In this document: one piece after another, positions 18,910 through 29,686 of the stretch | Layout of the letters: every line of letters starts with the position of its first letter | Numbering within the stretch: the stretch's first letter is position 1 | NCBI RefSeq assembly: GCF_001677885.1 | Contig: NZ_LOCQ01000043.1 | Location: forward strand, 25,881-89,880 | Direction of reading: 5' to 3' | Length of the DNA stretch: 64,000 nt | Origin: Janthinobacterium psychrotolerans | GTDB taxonomy: Bacteria; Pseudomonadota; Gammaproteobacteria; Burkholderiales; Burkholderiaceae_D | The notes under the pieces: model-generated | What the model was told of the DNA's origin: nothing | Database searches by the model: none | The model's input: the letters and a program-made list of their open reading frames with translations, nothing else | Made by a program: the position numbers and the translations under genes

Positions 18910-20004
18910 CTAAACGAGGGATGCCTGGAAGGCATCGTAAAAAAGGGTGTTTTCTTCGGGGGTACTGACGCTGACACGCAGGCAATTGGCCAGCACAGCA
19001 TGCATTTTACTCATATTTTTGACTAAAACCCGGTGGGCAAGCAGTTTGGCGCAAACATCGTCGGCGTGCGCCACACGAATCAAGAGAAAATTTGCCTTCG
19101 ATGGAAATACGGTCACGCCGGGCAGCGCCGCCAGCTTGGCCGACAGCGCATCGCGCGCGTGGTTCAGCAAGGCAGCCTGGGCGTTGAGTACATCGAGGTG
19201 GTCCAGCGCGAACTCGGCCGCCGCCTGCGTGAGGATATTGACGTTGTACGGCGGGCGCACTTTCTCGAACTGCTCCAGCAAGGCTGGCGCCGCCGACATA
19301 TAGCCGAGGCGTATGCCGGCCAGGCCCAGCTTCGACACGGTGCGCATCACCACCAGATTAGGAAACTCGGGCAGGCGTCCCATGAAGCTGTGCTGGGCGA
19401 ACGGCTCGTAGGCTTCGTCGACCACCGCGATGCCGGTGCTGCCCAAGGCGGCAATGATGCGCTCGATATCGGCGGCCGCAAACAAGTTGCCGGTCGGATT
19501 GTTAGGATAGGCCAGGAATACCAGCGCCGGCCGGTGCTGTTCGATGGCCGCCAGCATGGCGTTCAGGTCGAGCGTGAAATCGTCATTCAATGGCACGCCA
19601 ACAAAATCCATACCGGCCAGCTGCGCCGAGCGCGCATACATGACAAAGGCCGGCACGGGCGCCAGCAGCACGGCGCGCCGGGCCTCGCCCTGTTTCGCAC
19701 ACGCCATCGCCAGCATCGAGATCAGTTCGTCGGAGCCATTGCCGAGGATAACATCGTAGCCGGCAGGCACGCCCAGCTTGCCGCAGATGGCGGCCTTCAG
19801 GCTGGCGTACGACGGCGGATACCGGTTCAGCACGGCGCCGGCCAGGCGCGCGCCCAGCTCGTCGCGCAGCTGCTGCGGCAGCAGATACGGATTTTCCATC
19901 GCATCGAGTTTGACATAGCCGCTGGCGTCGGGCACATGGTAGGTGCCGATGGCGCGCACGTCAGGACGTACCGTGTTGTTGATTAACTGATCGAGCAAAG
20001 ACAT
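18910..20004 (-). CDS. hisC: Histidinol-phosphate aminotransferase
   Basis: HisC is a PLP-dependent class I/II aminotransferase that makes histidinol phosphate. The 364-residue protein starts [22 protein letters not shown] and has [27 protein letters not shown] and the PLP lysine in [15 protein letters not shown]. The ATG at 20004 was chosen on homology; the upstream in-frame part belongs to the gap. It lies 28 bp after the DNA methyltransferase and 20 bp before hisB. Confidence 0.96.
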   Translation of the reverse strand: MSLLDQLINNTVRPDVRAIGTYHVPDASGYVKLDAMENPYLLPQQLRDELGARLAGAVLNRYPPSYASLKAAICGKLGVPAGYDVILGNGSDELISMLAMACAKQGEARRAVLLAPVPAFVMYARSAQLAGMDFVGVPLNDDFTLDLNAMLAAIEQHRPALVFLAYPNNPTGNLFAAADIERIIAALGSTGIAVVDEAYEPFAQHSFMGRLPEFPNLVVMRTVSKLGLAGIRLGYMSAAPALLEQFEKVRPPYNVNILTQAAAEFALDHLDVLNAQAALLNHARDALSAKLAALPGVTVFPSKANFLLIRVAHADDVCAKLLAHRVLVKNMSKMHAVLANCLRVSVSTPEENTLFYDAFQASLV

Positions 20005-20032
20005 GCTGCAAACACTCCTGACATGAATGAAA

Positions 20033-20932
20033 TTAAACGGCGGCGTCTTCGGGCACGGCGGCGCGGCGGGTTTTCCTGGCGGCCGGCTTTTTGACGGCCG
20101 GCTTGCTGGCGGTTTTCTTTTTCGCCGGCGCTGGCACTGCCGCATCCTGTTCCTGTTCCTGTTCCTGCGCCGCCAGGCGCTGTTCGATAATGGCGCAGTA
20201 ATCGGAGTTCAGCTCAAAACCGACGAAATCGCGTCCGCAGCGCTTGGCCGCCAGCGCCGTGGTGCCGCTGCCCATGAACAGGTCGAGCACCACGCCGCCG
20301 GGCGGACACGATGCTTTCACCATGCGCTCGATGATTTCGAGCGGTTTCTGGGTCGGGTGGTCGGCCCGTTCCGGATGCTCCTTGTGCAGGCGCGACACGC
20401 TCCACAAATCCTTCGGGTTGTAGCCCACTTCCAGCCATTTGGCGCCGACGAAGATCGAGCGCGAACGGGCCTTCTTGGTCGCCGCGTCATACGCGATGCG
20501 CACCGCGTCGAGGTCGAAGTAATAATCCTTGCGCTTGACGAAAAAGCCGATCGTGTCGTGCACCGATGAAAAGCTGCGCACGCTGCCGCCCATCGATGGC
20601 ACGCGGCGGTCCCAGATGATTTCATTCATCATCGCCATGCGCTGCTTGAGCATGACGAAGATTTCGGGCGAAAAGCGCCAGGTGGTGAAAATATACAGGC
20701 TGCCGTTGGCCTTGAGCTTGGGCAGCGCCGCATCGATCCACTGCTCGGTCCAGCGCAGGTAATCGGCCACCGTCTGCTGGTCCGAGGCATTGCCGTAATC
20801 CTTGCCCAGGTTGTACGGCGGATCGGTCAGGATCAGGTCGACCGCGCCATCGGGAATGCGCGCCAGCCCGGCCAGCGCGTCTTCGCACCAGACCCGGTTG
20901 ATCCAGTCCTGCGCCGGCGCCGGCGGCGTCAT
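20033..20932 (-). CDS. Beta-class site-specific DNA methyltransferase (adenine-N6 or cytosine-N4) with a basic tail
   Basis: The protein has 299 residues. The catalytic motif DPPY (residues 37-40, in [13 protein letters not shown]) comes before the AdoMet-binding motif FMGSGTT (219-225), which is the beta-class order, and HPTQKP lies between them. Such enzymes methylate adenine-N6 or cytosine-N4. No restriction endonuclease gene is next to it, so it looks like an orphan, regulatory-type enzyme (compare YhdJ or CcrM). The last 35 residues are Lys/Ala/Pro-rich and histone-H1-like. The ATG at 20932 overlaps the hisD stop codon by 4 bp, tying its translation to the his operon. The target site cannot be read from the sequence. 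Confidence 0.92.
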   Translation of the reverse strand: MTPPAPAQDWINRVWCEDALAGLARIPDGAVDLILTDPPYNLGKDYGNASDQQTVADYLRWTEQWIDAALPKLKANGSLYIFTTWRFSPEIFVMLKQRMAMMNEIIWDRRVPSMGGSVRSFSSVHDTIGFFVKRKDYYFDLDAVRIAYDAATKKARSRSIFVGAKWLEVGYNPKDLWSVSRLHKEHPERADHPTQKPLEIIERMVKASCPPGGVVLDLFMGSGTTALAAKRCGRDFVGFELNSDYCAIIEQRLAAQEQEQEQDAAVPAPAKKKTASKPAVKKPAARKTRRAAVPEDAAV

Positions 20933-22251
20933 TGCGGCTTCAAACGCAGTTCGGCGCTGCGCGCGTGCGCCTGCAAGCCTTCGCCATAAGCCAGCGTGGC
21001 GGCGACCTTGCCCAGGGTTTGCGCACCGGCTTCGCTGACATGAATGATCGACGAGCGCTTCTGGAAGTCGTACACGCCCAGCGGCGAGGAAAAGCGCGCC
21101 GTGCGCGAGGTCGGCAGCACGTGGTTGGGACCGCAGCAATAGTCGCCCAGCGATTCGGACGAAAAGCGTCCGAGGAACATGGCGCCCGCATGGCGGATTT
21201 TATCGGCCCACTGCTGCGGATTGTCCGCCGAAATTTCCAGGTGTTCGGCGGCGATGCTGTTGGCAATCGCGCACGCTTCTTCCATGTCGCGCACCTTGAT
21301 CAGGGCGCCACGGTCGGCCAGCGAGGTGCTGATGGTGGCCTGGCGCGGCATGGTCGGCAGCAGCCTGGCAATGCTTTCCTCGACGCGCGCGATGTACTGC
21401 GCATCGGGGCACAGCAGGATCGCCTGCGCCAGTTCGTCGTGCTCGGCCTGCGAAAACAGGTCCATCGCCACCCAGTCCGGATCGGTGCTGCCATCGCACA
21501 GCACCAGGATTTCCGACGGGCCGGCGATCATGTCGATGCCGACGATGCCGAACACGCGGCGCTTGGCGGCGGCCACATAGGCGTTGCCGGGACCGACGAT
21601 CTTGTCGACGGCGGCGATCGTGCGCGTGCCATAGGCCAGCGCGCCGACGGCTTGCGCGCCGCCGATGGTGATCACCCGCGTCACGCCGGCAATCGCGGCG
21701 GCGGCCAGCACCATCTGGTTCTTGATGCCGTCAGGCGTGGGCACCACCATGATGATCTCGGCCACCCCCGCCACATGGGCGGGAATCGCGTTCATCAGCA
21801 CCGACGACGGATACGCTGCCTTGCCGCCCGGCACGTAAATACCGACGCGGTCCAGCGGCGTGATCTTCTGGCCCAGCACCGTGCCATCAGGCTCGGTATA
21901 CGTAAACCCCTGCAGTTCGTCGCGCTGGCGCTCATGGAACACGCGGATGCGCTGGGCGGCGACCTGCAGCGCTTCGCGCTGGGCCGACGGCAGGCCATTG
22001 AGCGCCGACCGCAGTTCGGCTTGCGAGATGTCAAAAGCCGCCATTTCGGCCGCGCCACCATGCGGGATGCGGTCAAAACGGTTGGTGTATTCCAGCACGG
22101 CGGCGTCGCCGCGCGCTTTCACGTCGGCCAGGATTTTGGCGACCGAGGTTTCTATCGCGTCGTCGGTGCCCGCTTCGAACGCCAGCAGCGTGTCGAGCGA
22201 CTGTTGAAAGCCATCCTGGCTTGAATCGAGCTTGCGTATCTGTATCGGCAT
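20929..22251 (-). CDS. hisD: Histidinol dehydrogenase
   Basis: HisD performs the two NAD-dependent oxidations from histidinol to histidine and needs zinc. The 440-residue protein has the family signature region [34 protein letters not shown], of which GPSE, Q and the AEHDE histidine stand out, and [21 protein letters not shown] near the C terminus. It lies 17 bp after hisG and ends in an ATGA overlap with the methyltransferase gene. Confidence 0.97.
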   Translation of the reverse strand: MPIQIRKLDSSQDGFQQSLDTLLAFEAGTDDAIETSVAKILADVKARGDAAVLEYTNRFDRIPHGGAAEMAAFDISQAELRSALNGLPSAQREALQVAAQRIRVFHERQRDELQGFTYTEPDGTVLGQKITPLDRVGIYVPGGKAAYPSSVLMNAIPAHVAGVAEIIMVVPTPDGIKNQMVLAAAAIAGVTRVITIGGAQAVGALAYGTRTIAAVDKIVGPGNAYVAAAKRRVFGIVGIDMIAGPSEILVLCDGSTDPDWVAMDLFSQAEHDELAQAILLCPDAQYIARVEESIARLLPTMPRQATISTSLADRGALIKVRDMEEACAIANSIAAEHLEISADNPQQWADKIRHAGAMFLGRFSSESLGDYCCGPNHVLPTSRTARFSSPLGVYDFQKRSSIIHVSEAGAQTLGKVAATLAYGEGLQAHARSAELRLKPQ

Positions 22252-22268
22252 GATGATTTCCTGCTTGA

Positions 22269-22934
22269 TTACTTTGACTGTGATGCGCGTTCAAACGCCT
22301 CGATGATCGGTTGCAGGCGCGCGCGCTTGAGTTTCAGGGCCGCCTGGTTGACCACCAGGCGCGACGAGATTTCCATGATGTGTTCGACTTCCACCAGGTT
22401 GTTCGCGCGCAGGGTGCTGCCGGTGCTGACCAGGTCGACGATGGCGTCGGACAGGCCGACCAGCGGCGCCAGTTCCATCGAGCCATACAGCTTGATCAGG
22501 TCGACGTGCACGCCCTTGGCGGCAAAGTGCTCGCGCGCCGTATGCACGAACTTGGTGGCCACGCGCAATCGCGCGCCCTGATGCACCGCCTTCTCGTAGT
22601 CAAACCCGGCCTGCACCGCGACCGACATGCGGCAGGCGGCGATGTTCAGGTCGATCGGCTGGTACAGGCCTTCGCCACCGTGTTCCAGCAGCACATCCTT
22701 GCCGGCCACGCCAAAATCGGCCGCCCCATACTGCACATACGTCGGCACGTCGCTGGCGCGCACGATAATGACGCGCACGTTCGGATCGTTGGTCGGCAAA
22801 ATCAGCTTGCGCGAGGTTTCCGGGTTTTCCAGCACGCGGATGCCGGCCGCTTCCAGGAGCGGCATGGTGTCGTCGAAAATGCGGCCCTTCGACAGCGCCA
22901 GGATCAGCTGCGAGTCATTGTTCAAACCATTCAT
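22269..22934 (-). CDS. hisG: ATP phosphoribosyltransferase catalytic subunit, short form
   Basis: HisG condenses ATP and PRPP in the first, feedback-controlled step of histidine synthesis. At 221 residues this is the short form, which lacks the C-terminal regulatory domain and in other bacteria works as an octamer with HisZ. Motifs include [22 protein letters not shown] and the PRPP-binding region [15 protein letters not shown]. No hisZ is in the window. The start MNGLNNDSQ at 22934 is preferred to the longer frame. It lies 13 bp after murA. Confidence 0.96.
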   Translation of the reverse strand: MNGLNNDSQLILALSKGRIFDDTMPLLEAAGIRVLENPETSRKLILPTNDPNVRVIIVRASDVPTYVQYGAADFGVAGKDVLLEHGGEGLYQPIDLNIAACRMSVAVQAGFDYEKAVHQGARLRVATKFVHTAREHFAAKGVHVDLIKLYGSMELAPLVGLSDAIVDLVSTGSTLRANNLVEVEHIMEISSRLVVNQAALKLKRARLQPIIEAFERASQSK

Positions 22935-22947
22935 GTTCTTGTCTTCT

Positions 22948-24198
22948 TTATTTGATGCGCACGATGTTGGCGCCAACCGCCGACAGTTTGACTTCCATGC
23001 GGTCGTAGCCGCGGTCGAGGTGATAGATGCGGTCGATCAGGGTTTCGCCGTCGGCGGCCAGGGCCGCGATTACCAGCGAGGCCGAGGCGCGCAGATCGGT
23101 CGCCATCACGGGCGCGCCGCGCAGCTGCTTGACGCCGGCGATGCTGGCCGTATTGCCTTCGATGGTGATGTCGGCGCCCAGGCGGTTCATTTCCTGCACA
23201 TGCATAAAGCGGTTTTCAAAGATGGTTTCGGTGACGCGGCTGGCGCCATTGGCGATCGTGTTGACCGCCATGAACTGCGCTTGCATGTCGGTCGGGAAAC
23301 CCGGGTATTCGGTGGTGCGGAAACTCACCGGATTCGGACGGGCCGACATTTCAGCGCGGATCCAGTCGGCGCCAAAGGTCATCGTCAGGCCCATCGCGCG
23401 CAGCTTGTCGAGCGCCGAGTCGAGAATGTCGGTGCGCACATTGCGCAGCGTGATGTCGCCGCCGGTGGCCGCCACCGCGCACAGGAAGGTGCCGGTTTCG
23501 ATACGGTCGGCAATTACCGCGTGGGCCGCGCCATGCAGCTCGGCCACGCCCTGTATCACCAGGCGGCTGGTGCCGATGCCGTCGATCTTCGCGCCCATCG
23601 CCACCAGCAGGTTGGCAAGGTCGGTTACTTCCGGCTCGCAGGCGGCGTTTTCCAGGATGGTTTCACCGTCGGCCAGGGTGGCGGCCATCAGCAGGTTTTC
23701 CGTGCCGGTAACGGTGATCATGTCGGTGACGATGCGCGCGCCCTTGAGCTTGGCGCACTTGGCGTAGATATAGCCCGCTTCGATGCGGATCTCGGCGCCC
23801 AGCGCTTCGAGGCCCTTGATATGCTGGTCGACCGGACGCGAGCCGATGGCGCAGCCGCCCGGCAGCGACACTTTCGCTTCGCCGAAGCGCGCCAGCAGCG
23901 GGCCCAGCACCAGGATCGAGGCGCGCATGGTTTTCACCAGGTCGTACGGCGCTTCGAGCGAGGTGATATTGCTGCCGTTGAGCACCACGCGGTCGCCGTC
24001 CTGCCGCACTTTCAGGCCGGTCTGGCCCAGCAATTTGAGCATGGTGGCGACATCGTGCAGATGCGGCACATTCGACAGTTCCAGGTCGCCGGCGGTCAGG
24101 AGACCCGCGCACAGGATGGGCAGCGCGGCATTTTTCGCGCCGGAGATGGCGATGTCGCCGTTCAGGCGGTTGCCGCCGTTGATCAGGAGCTTGTCCAT
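22948..24198 (-). CDS. murA: UDP-N-acetylglucosamine 1-carboxyvinyltransferase
   Basis: MurA transfers enolpyruvate to UDP-GlcNAc, the first committed step of peptidoglycan synthesis. The 416-residue protein starts [27 protein letters not shown]. The catalytic-cysteine loop is seen as [15 protein letters not shown], the Cys being the residue that fosfomycin attacks in this family. It is located directly after ibaG (3-bp gap), the arrangement also found in Escherichia coli, and 13 bp before hisG. Confidence 0.97.
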   Translation of the reverse strand: MDKLLINGGNRLNGDIAISGAKNAALPILCAGLLTAGDLELSNVPHLHDVATMLKLLGQTGLKVRQDGDRVVLNGSNITSLEAPYDLVKTMRASILVLGPLLARFGEAKVSLPGGCAIGSRPVDQHIKGLEALGAEIRIEAGYIYAKCAKLKGARIVTDMITVTGTENLLMAATLADGETILENAACEPEVTDLANLLVAMGAKIDGIGTSRLVIQGVAELHGAAHAVIADRIETGTFLCAVAATGGDITLRNVRTDILDSALDKLRAMGLTMTFGADWIRAEMSARPNPVSFRTTEYPGFPTDMQAQFMAVNTIANGASRVTETIFENRFMHVQEMNRLGADITIEGNTASIAGVKQLRGAPVMATDLRASASLVIAALAADGETLIDRIYHLDRGYDRMEVKLSAVGANIVRIK

Positions 24199-24201
24199 TG
24201 C

Positions 24202-24438
24202 TTATCCTTGGTATTCTTCAGGTGTCAGGGTCTTCATCGACAGCGCGTGGATTTCTTCGCGCATGCGGTCGCCCAGCGCCGCGTAGACGATCTGGTGGCG
24301 CTGTATCAAACGCTTGCCGGCGAATTGCGGCGAGACGATGATGGCCTGGAAGTGCTGGCCGTCGCCCTCCACTTCGAGGTGGGTGCATTCGAGGCCGGCT
24401 TGCAGATAGCCGTGGATCAGTTCTGGCGTAGTGGTCAC
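24202..24438 (-). CDS. ibaG: BolA family iron-metabolism protein, IbaG type
   Basis: BolA/IbaG proteins partner with monothiol glutaredoxins in Fe-S trafficking. The 78-residue protein has the BolA-like fold signature: LECTHLEVEGDGQHFQAIIVSPQF, then the RHQIVYAAL stretch and the conserved HALSMKTLTPEEY end. It starts with GTG at 24438 behind an AAGGA ribosome-binding site. Its position before murA matches ibaG-murA elsewhere. A monothiol glutaredoxin gene is at 46187-46498. Confidence 0.92.
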   Translation of the reverse strand: MTTTPELIHGYLQAGLECTHLEVEGDGQHFQAIIVSPQFAGKRLIQRHQIVYAALGDRMREEIHALSMKTLTPEEYQG

Positions 24439-24494
24439 GATAAGTCCTTGGATATTGAATTGGGTAGAAGGTTGCAGTGGCGGCGTAGCGCCCA

Positions 24495-25252
24495 TCAGTG
24501 CCGCAATCGGTAGCCGCTTTGCAGCAGGCGGATCGAGGCCAGCGACAGGATCACCAGGAAGCCGCCGACAATCGACAGGCTCAACCATGGGCTGACGTCG
24601 GAAGTGCCGAAAAAGCCGTAGCGGAAACCGTCGATCATGTAGAAGAAGGGGTTCAAATGCGATACCGTCTGCCAGAACGCCGGCAGCGAGTGGATCGAAT
24701 AGAACACGCCCGACAAAAACGTGGCCGGCATGATCAGGAAGTTCTGGAAGGCGGCCAGCTGGTCGAATTTCTCGGCCCAGATGCCGGCGATCAGACCCAT
24801 GGTGCCCAGCATGGCCGCGCCCAGGAAGGCGAACACGACGATCCACAAGGGCGCCACGAACGACAGGTCGGCGAACCAGTACGTGATGGCAAACACGCCG
24901 AAGCCCACCGCCAGGCCACGCGCGACCGAAGCGAGTACATACGCCGAAAAGATTTCCCAGTGCGACAAGGGGGTCAGCAGCACGAACACCAGGTTGCCGG
25001 TGATCTTGGACTGGATCAGCGAGGACGATGAATTGGCGAACGCGTTTTGCAGCACGCTCATCATCACCAGGCCCGGAATCAGGAAGGCGGTATAGCTGAT
25101 GCCGGGGCTCGGCTCGACCCGGCCGTCGAGCACATGGCCGAACACCAGCAGGTACAGCATCGAGGTCAGCACGGGCGCGGCCACGGTTTGCGTCGCCACT
25201 TTCCAGAAGCGCAGGGTCTCTTTATAGACGAGGGTGCGAAAGCCTGACGACA

Positions 25253-25256
<4 letters not shown>
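24495..25256 (-). CDS. ABC-2 type transporter permease (YadH-like)
   Basis: The protein has 253 residues with about six membrane segments. The ABC-2 permease signature is visible in NPFFYMIDGFRYGFFG and the preceding PATFLSGVFYSIHSLP. It pairs with the ATPase encoded immediately upstream, with which it overlaps by 4 bp (ATGA). Together they resemble the YadG/YadH exporter of E. coli, whose substrate is not established. The pair sits between mlaB and ibaG, which suggests an envelope role, but this is inference. Confidence 0.9.
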
Positions 25257-26170
<914 letters not shown>

Positions 26171-26262
26171 GTGCTTGTGTTCTGGTGTGATGCGCCGCTT
26201 GCCGGTGTAAGGTCAGGCCGACGCCGGGCGCCGTCTTTCTGTTGAAGATGGCGCAACAGTCA

Positions 26263-26268
26263 ATTATA
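26263..26268 (-). promoter_or_regulatory. Candidate -10 box upstream of the YadG-like ATPase gene
   Basis: On the minus strand 26268-26263 reads TATAAT, a perfect sigma-70 -10 hexamer, in the 192-bp gap after mlaB. No good -35 hexamer is present at 16-18 bp. It may drive the yadGH-ibaG-murA-his part of the run independently of mla. Confidence 0.35.
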
Positions 26269-26362
26269 GTTGGAAAATTCGTGGAACACTTGGAGATCAG
26301 TCCGGCGGCGCGCTAGCACGGCCGGCTTGATAGCTACTGCTGATGCGGGGAGTGGGACAGGA

Positions 26363-26710
26363 TCAATGATGATGCAGGTCGGACGGGCTGCGCGCGGCAT
26401 GGGTGCCGGCGGTGCCGCAGTCCTCGGCCGACAGCGTGCTCGACACGAGCGAGCACACGCCATACAGCTTGGTCAGGTTTTTCAGGTTGGTCGGCAGGTT
26501 GTTCAGCTCCAGCACGGCGCCCGCTTCCTGCGCCGCGCGCTGCCACGTCAGCATCACCGAGACGGCCGCCGAATCGACGGCTTTCACGTTGCGCAAGTCA
26601 AACTTCGTCTGGCCCGAGCGGATGGCGTCCAGGCCCTGCTCCAACGCCGACGTGGCGTTGTGCACGGTCAGGGAAGTCAGGGACTGCAAGGTGTCGAGAG
26701 AGTCTGGCAT
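26363..26710 (-). CDS. mlaB: Mla system STAS-domain protein
   Basis: MlaB is the cytoplasmic STAS-domain subunit that stabilises the MlaFE transporter. The 115-residue protein has a STAS-like core: FDLRNVKAVDSAAVSVMLTWQRAAQEAG, in which the Asp-Ser-Ala segment is typical, followed by LELNNLPTNLKNLTKLYGV. It has a short His-rich C terminus (DLHHH). It follows mlaC by 47 bp. The assignment rests on the STAS pattern and operon position. Confidence 0.88.
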   Translation of the reverse strand: MPDSLDTLQSLTSLTVHNATSALEQGLDAIRSGQTKFDLRNVKAVDSAAVSVMLTWQRAAQEAGAVLELNNLPTNLKNLTKLYGVCSLVSSTLSAEDCGTAGTHAARSPSDLHHH

Positions 26711-26757
26711 GGCGTCGGGCTGCGCTGGTCGGGTGCGGGAGCTGGTATGATAGCCGA

Positions 26758-27396
26758 TTATTTGGCTTTGGCCGAAGGACGAGCGGCCAGGGCCTTGTTT
26801 TTGTCGGCCAGCGCCTTGATCAGGCCATCGAAGCCGCCCTTGCTGATTTCGCTGTTGAAGCTGCTTTTGTAGGTTTCCACCAGCCAGGCGCCCAGCACGT
26901 TGATGTCATAGATCTTCCAGCCGGTCGGCGTCTTGGCCACGCGGTAGTTCAGCGGCACCGGTTCGCCTCGGGCCACGTTGACCTGCGAACGCACTTCGAC
27001 CTCGGTGTCATCGGCAGCGGCGCGCAGCGGCTTGAATTCCACGGTTTCATTCTTGATCTGCGACAGGGCGCCCGAATAGGTGTAGACCAGCAGGGTGCGG
27101 AACTCGGCCAGCAAGCGCTGTTGCTGGTCCGGCGTGGCGGTGCGCCAGTGGCGGCCGGCGGCCAGCGCGGTCATGCGCTGAAAGTCCACATACGGCAGGA
27201 TCTTGGTTTCGACCAGTTGGTTGACGCGGTTGATGTCGCCAGCCTGGATGCCCTTGTCGGCCTTGGCCGTGTCGATCACGTCCTGGCTGATGCGCTTGAC
27301 CAGCGCGTCAGGCGCTTCGGTGGCGGGCGCGGCGGCCTGGGTGGCGGTGGCAAACGCGATGGTGGCCATCGCGAGCAGTTGTTTCATCAATTTCAT
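26758..27396 (-). CDS. mlaC: Mla system periplasmic phospholipid-binding protein
   Basis: MlaC ferries phospholipids between the outer-membrane MlaA complex and the inner-membrane MlaFEDB transporter. The 212-residue protein has a signal peptide (MKLMKQLLAMATIAFATATQA) and the Ttg2D/MlaC core: ILPYVDFQRMTALAAG, FRTLLVYTYSGAL, and GWKIYDINVLGAWLVETYKSSFN. The ATG at 27396 gives a proper signal peptide; the longer frame does not. It lies 100 bp after mlaA. Confidence 0.95.
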   Translation of the reverse strand: MKLMKQLLAMATIAFATATQAAAPATEAPDALVKRISQDVIDTAKADKGIQAGDINRVNQLVETKILPYVDFQRMTALAAGRHWRTATPDQQQRLLAEFRTLLVYTYSGALSQIKNETVEFKPLRAAADDTEVEVRSQVNVARGEPVPLNYRVAKTPTGWKIYDINVLGAWLVETYKSSFNSEISKGGFDGLIKALADKNKALAARPSAKAK

Positions 27397-27496
27397 GGTT
27401 GTACCTTTCTGGTGGTCTTGCCATGCGCAGGACGGCGTTGCATATCGAACGCCGCCTGTCGCGCAGGGTAAATGACGATGCGGTAACGCTAGTCTA

Positions 27497-28354
27497 CTAT
27501 TGCGTCCTGGCCTCGGCGGCAACAGTATTGCTACCAGATGTTACGAGACCGGCAGCCGGTGCCATAGTTGCGGCCACCGGTGCCGCTTTCAAGCTGCTGT
27601 CGTCATCGATCGCGCCGCTGTCGTTTTTTGGCGCTTTGTCGTCGCCGCGGCTGGTATCGCCGTCGAAGACCTTGCTTTCACGCGCCTGCAGGTAGCCGTC
27701 ACGCACGAACTGGTAACGGTCGAGCGCCGCCGCTTCCATCAGGTTGGTCGCGTCGAGATAGGCCGCGCGCTTGTCGATAATGCGCGTGGCCGTGCCGATA
27801 TTGCGCACCTTGCTCGGGTCCTTGTAGCGCCATGGATCGCCCACCACGTCGAGCGGCAGGGCGACGGTGTCGCGCATGGTCGACGGTCCCAGCAGCGGCA
27901 GCACCACGTAGGGGCCCGGATTGACGCCATACCAGCCCAGGGTCTGGCCGAAGTCTTCATTGTGCTTCGGCACGCCCGCCTGCGAGGCGATGTCGATCAG
28001 GCCGAAGATACCGAAAGTCGAGTTCATGCTCACGCGCACGATGTCCTGCAGGCCCGCTTCACCCTTGCCTTGCAGCAGGTTATTGGCCGCGCTCCAGACA
28101 TCGGACAAGTTGCCGAAGAAATTGCCCACGCCGGTCTGCACGAACGACGGCAGCACATTCCTGTAGGCCGTCGCCACCGGTTTCAGGGCCACCTCATCGA
28201 CCTTGTCGTTGAAGGTGAACATGGCGCGGTTGTAACCCTCCAACGGGTCGCGCGGGTTGCCGCTGCTGGCGCAGGCGCTCAGGGTGGCGGCCATGGCCAG
28301 AACCAGGGCGATACGGCCCGCATTTGCTACAGTATTCATGTTCGACTCGCTCAT
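27497..28354 (-). CDS. mlaA: Outer-membrane lipoprotein MlaA (VacJ)
   Basis: MlaA removes phospholipids from the outer leaflet of the outer membrane and passes them to MlaC. The 285-residue protein has a lipoprotein signal with lipobox LSAC (Cys28), followed by the family core DPLEGYNRAMFTFNDKVDE and GQTLGWYGVNPGPYVVLPLLGPS. The C-terminal 65 residues are low-complexity. The gene is part of the mla operon, between mlaD and mlaC; in E. coli it is separate. Its start overlaps the mlaD stop by 4 bp (ATGA). Confidence 0.96.
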   Translation of the reverse strand: MSESNMNTVANAGRIALVLAMAATLSACASSGNPRDPLEGYNRAMFTFNDKVDEVALKPVATAYRNVLPSFVQTGVGNFFGNLSDVWSAANNLLQGKGEAGLQDIVRVSMNSTFGIFGLIDIASQAGVPKHNEDFGQTLGWYGVNPGPYVVLPLLGPSTMRDTVALPLDVVGDPWRYKDPSKVRNIGTATRIIDKRAAYLDATNLMEAAALDRYQFVRDGYLQARESKVFDGDTSRGDDKAPKNDSGAIDDDSSLKAAPVAATMAPAAGLVTSGSNTVAAEARTQ

Positions 28355-28821
28355 TTGCTGTCCTTGCCGTCCGCTGCCTTGCTGTAGATGAACTGATTGA
28401 TCAGGTCTTCCAGCACTGTGGCCGATTGAGTGCGGGCAATCTTGTCGCCCTCCGCCAGGTTTGCCAGATCACCGCCCGCTTCCAGGCCGATATACTGCTC
28501 ACCCAACAGACCGGCCGTCAAAATCTTGGCCGAGCTATCTTTCGGAAATTTGTAACCTTCTTCGATGTCCATCTTGACCTGCGCCTGATACGTCTTGTCG
28601 TCAAACACGATTTCCGACACCCGGCCAACCACCACGCCGGCGCCCTTGACAGGCGCCTGCGGTTTCAGGCCGCCGATATTGTCGAACCGCGCCGTAATAG
28701 TATACGTATCGGTGAAAGACAGCGAACTCATATTGCCAGCCTTGAACGCCAGAAACATCACTGCCGCCACGCCCAGCAAGACAAACAAGCCTACCCAGAC
28801 ATCCAGAGATTTACGTTGCAT
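28351..28821 (-). CDS. mlaD: Mla system MCE-domain protein
   Basis: MlaD is the inner-membrane anchored MCE-domain subunit that forms the lipid channel on top of MlaFE. The 156-residue protein has an N-terminal membrane helix (VWVGLFVLLGVAAVMFLAF) and one MCE domain (TITARFDNIGGLKPQAPVKGAGVVVGRV). The ATG at 28821 was chosen over a TTG two codons earlier. It overlaps mlaA by 4 bp. Confidence 0.96.
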   Translation of the reverse strand: MQRKSLDVWVGLFVLLGVAAVMFLAFKAGNMSSLSFTDTYTITARFDNIGGLKPQAPVKGAGVVVGRVSEIVFDDKTYQAQVKMDIEEGYKFPKDSSAKILTAGLLGEQYIGLEAGGDLANLAEGDKIARTQSATVLEDLINQFIYSKAADGKDSK

Positions 28822-28900
28822 AAACAATCCTAAATAATTTTTACTTGCCGCCCCCTGCGCAAACCGTGTGCAGGCGGCTGATTTTCTTGCTTTTACGAAA

Positions 28901-29686
28901 TTACTTGCTGAACATCACAGCGGTCATCATGAAATCCAGCCACCACACCATCAGCGACGAGATAACCACCGTGCGGGTGGTGGCGCCGGACACGTCTTCC
29001 GGCGTCGGCTGTGCCTGGTAGCCCTGGAACAGGGCGATAAACGTCACGGCAATGCCGAACACCATGCTCTTGATATAGGTGCCGTTGACGATATCTTTCC
29101 ACAGATCGACGCCTGCCTGCATTTGCGACCAGAACGACCCTTCGTCAACGCCGATCAGCACCACGCCCACCAGATAGCTGCCGATAATGCCCACCGCCGT
29201 GAAAATGCCGCCCAGCACCGGCATGGCGATCACGCCGGCCCACAGGCGCGGCGCCAGCACGCGCTGGATCGGGTTGACGGCCATCATTTCCATGGCCGAC
29301 AATTGCTCGCCCGCCTTCATCAGGCCGATTTCGGCCGTCAGCGACGTGCCGGCGCGGCCCGCAAACAGCAGGGCGGTCACGACCGGCCCCAGTTCGCGCA
29401 TCAGCGACAGCGCCACCAGCTGGCCCAGCGACTGCGTCGCGCCATAGGTGGTCAAGGTGTAATAACCTTGCAGCCCCAGCACCATGCCGACAAACAGGCC
29501 GGACACGGTGGTGATCACCAGCGAGCGGCTGCCGACAAAAAACAACTGTTCCACGACCAGGCGCGGCCGGCGAAACAGGCCGCCCGAAGCGGCCACGATA
29601 ATAAAGAAAGACCGTACCGCAAAGCCCAGGTCCTCGATGGAACGACGCAACCATGCTCCGATAGCCGCCAGAAAACGCACGATCAT
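28901..29686 (-). CDS. mlaE: Mla system ABC transporter permease
   Basis: MlaE is the MlaE/YrbE-family permease of the phospholipid transporter. The 261-residue protein has a membrane-surface helix and about five membrane segments. Conserved stretches include FVGMVLGLQGYYTLTTYGA, RELGPVVTALLFAGRAGTSLTAEIGLMKAGEQL and the NPIQRVLAPR loop. Its ATG overlaps the mlaF stop codon by 4 bp. Confidence 0.96.
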   Translation of the reverse strand: MIVRFLAAIGAWLRRSIEDLGFAVRSFFIIVAASGGLFRRPRLVVEQLFFVGSRSLVITTVSGLFVGMVLGLQGYYTLTTYGATQSLGQLVALSLMRELGPVVTALLFAGRAGTSLTAEIGLMKAGEQLSAMEMMAVNPIQRVLAPRLWAGVIAMPVLGGIFTAVGIIGSYLVGVVLIGVDEGSFWSQMQAGVDLWKDIVNGTYIKSMVFGIAVTFIALFQGYQAQPTPEDVSGATTRTVVISSLMVWWLDFMMTAVMFSK

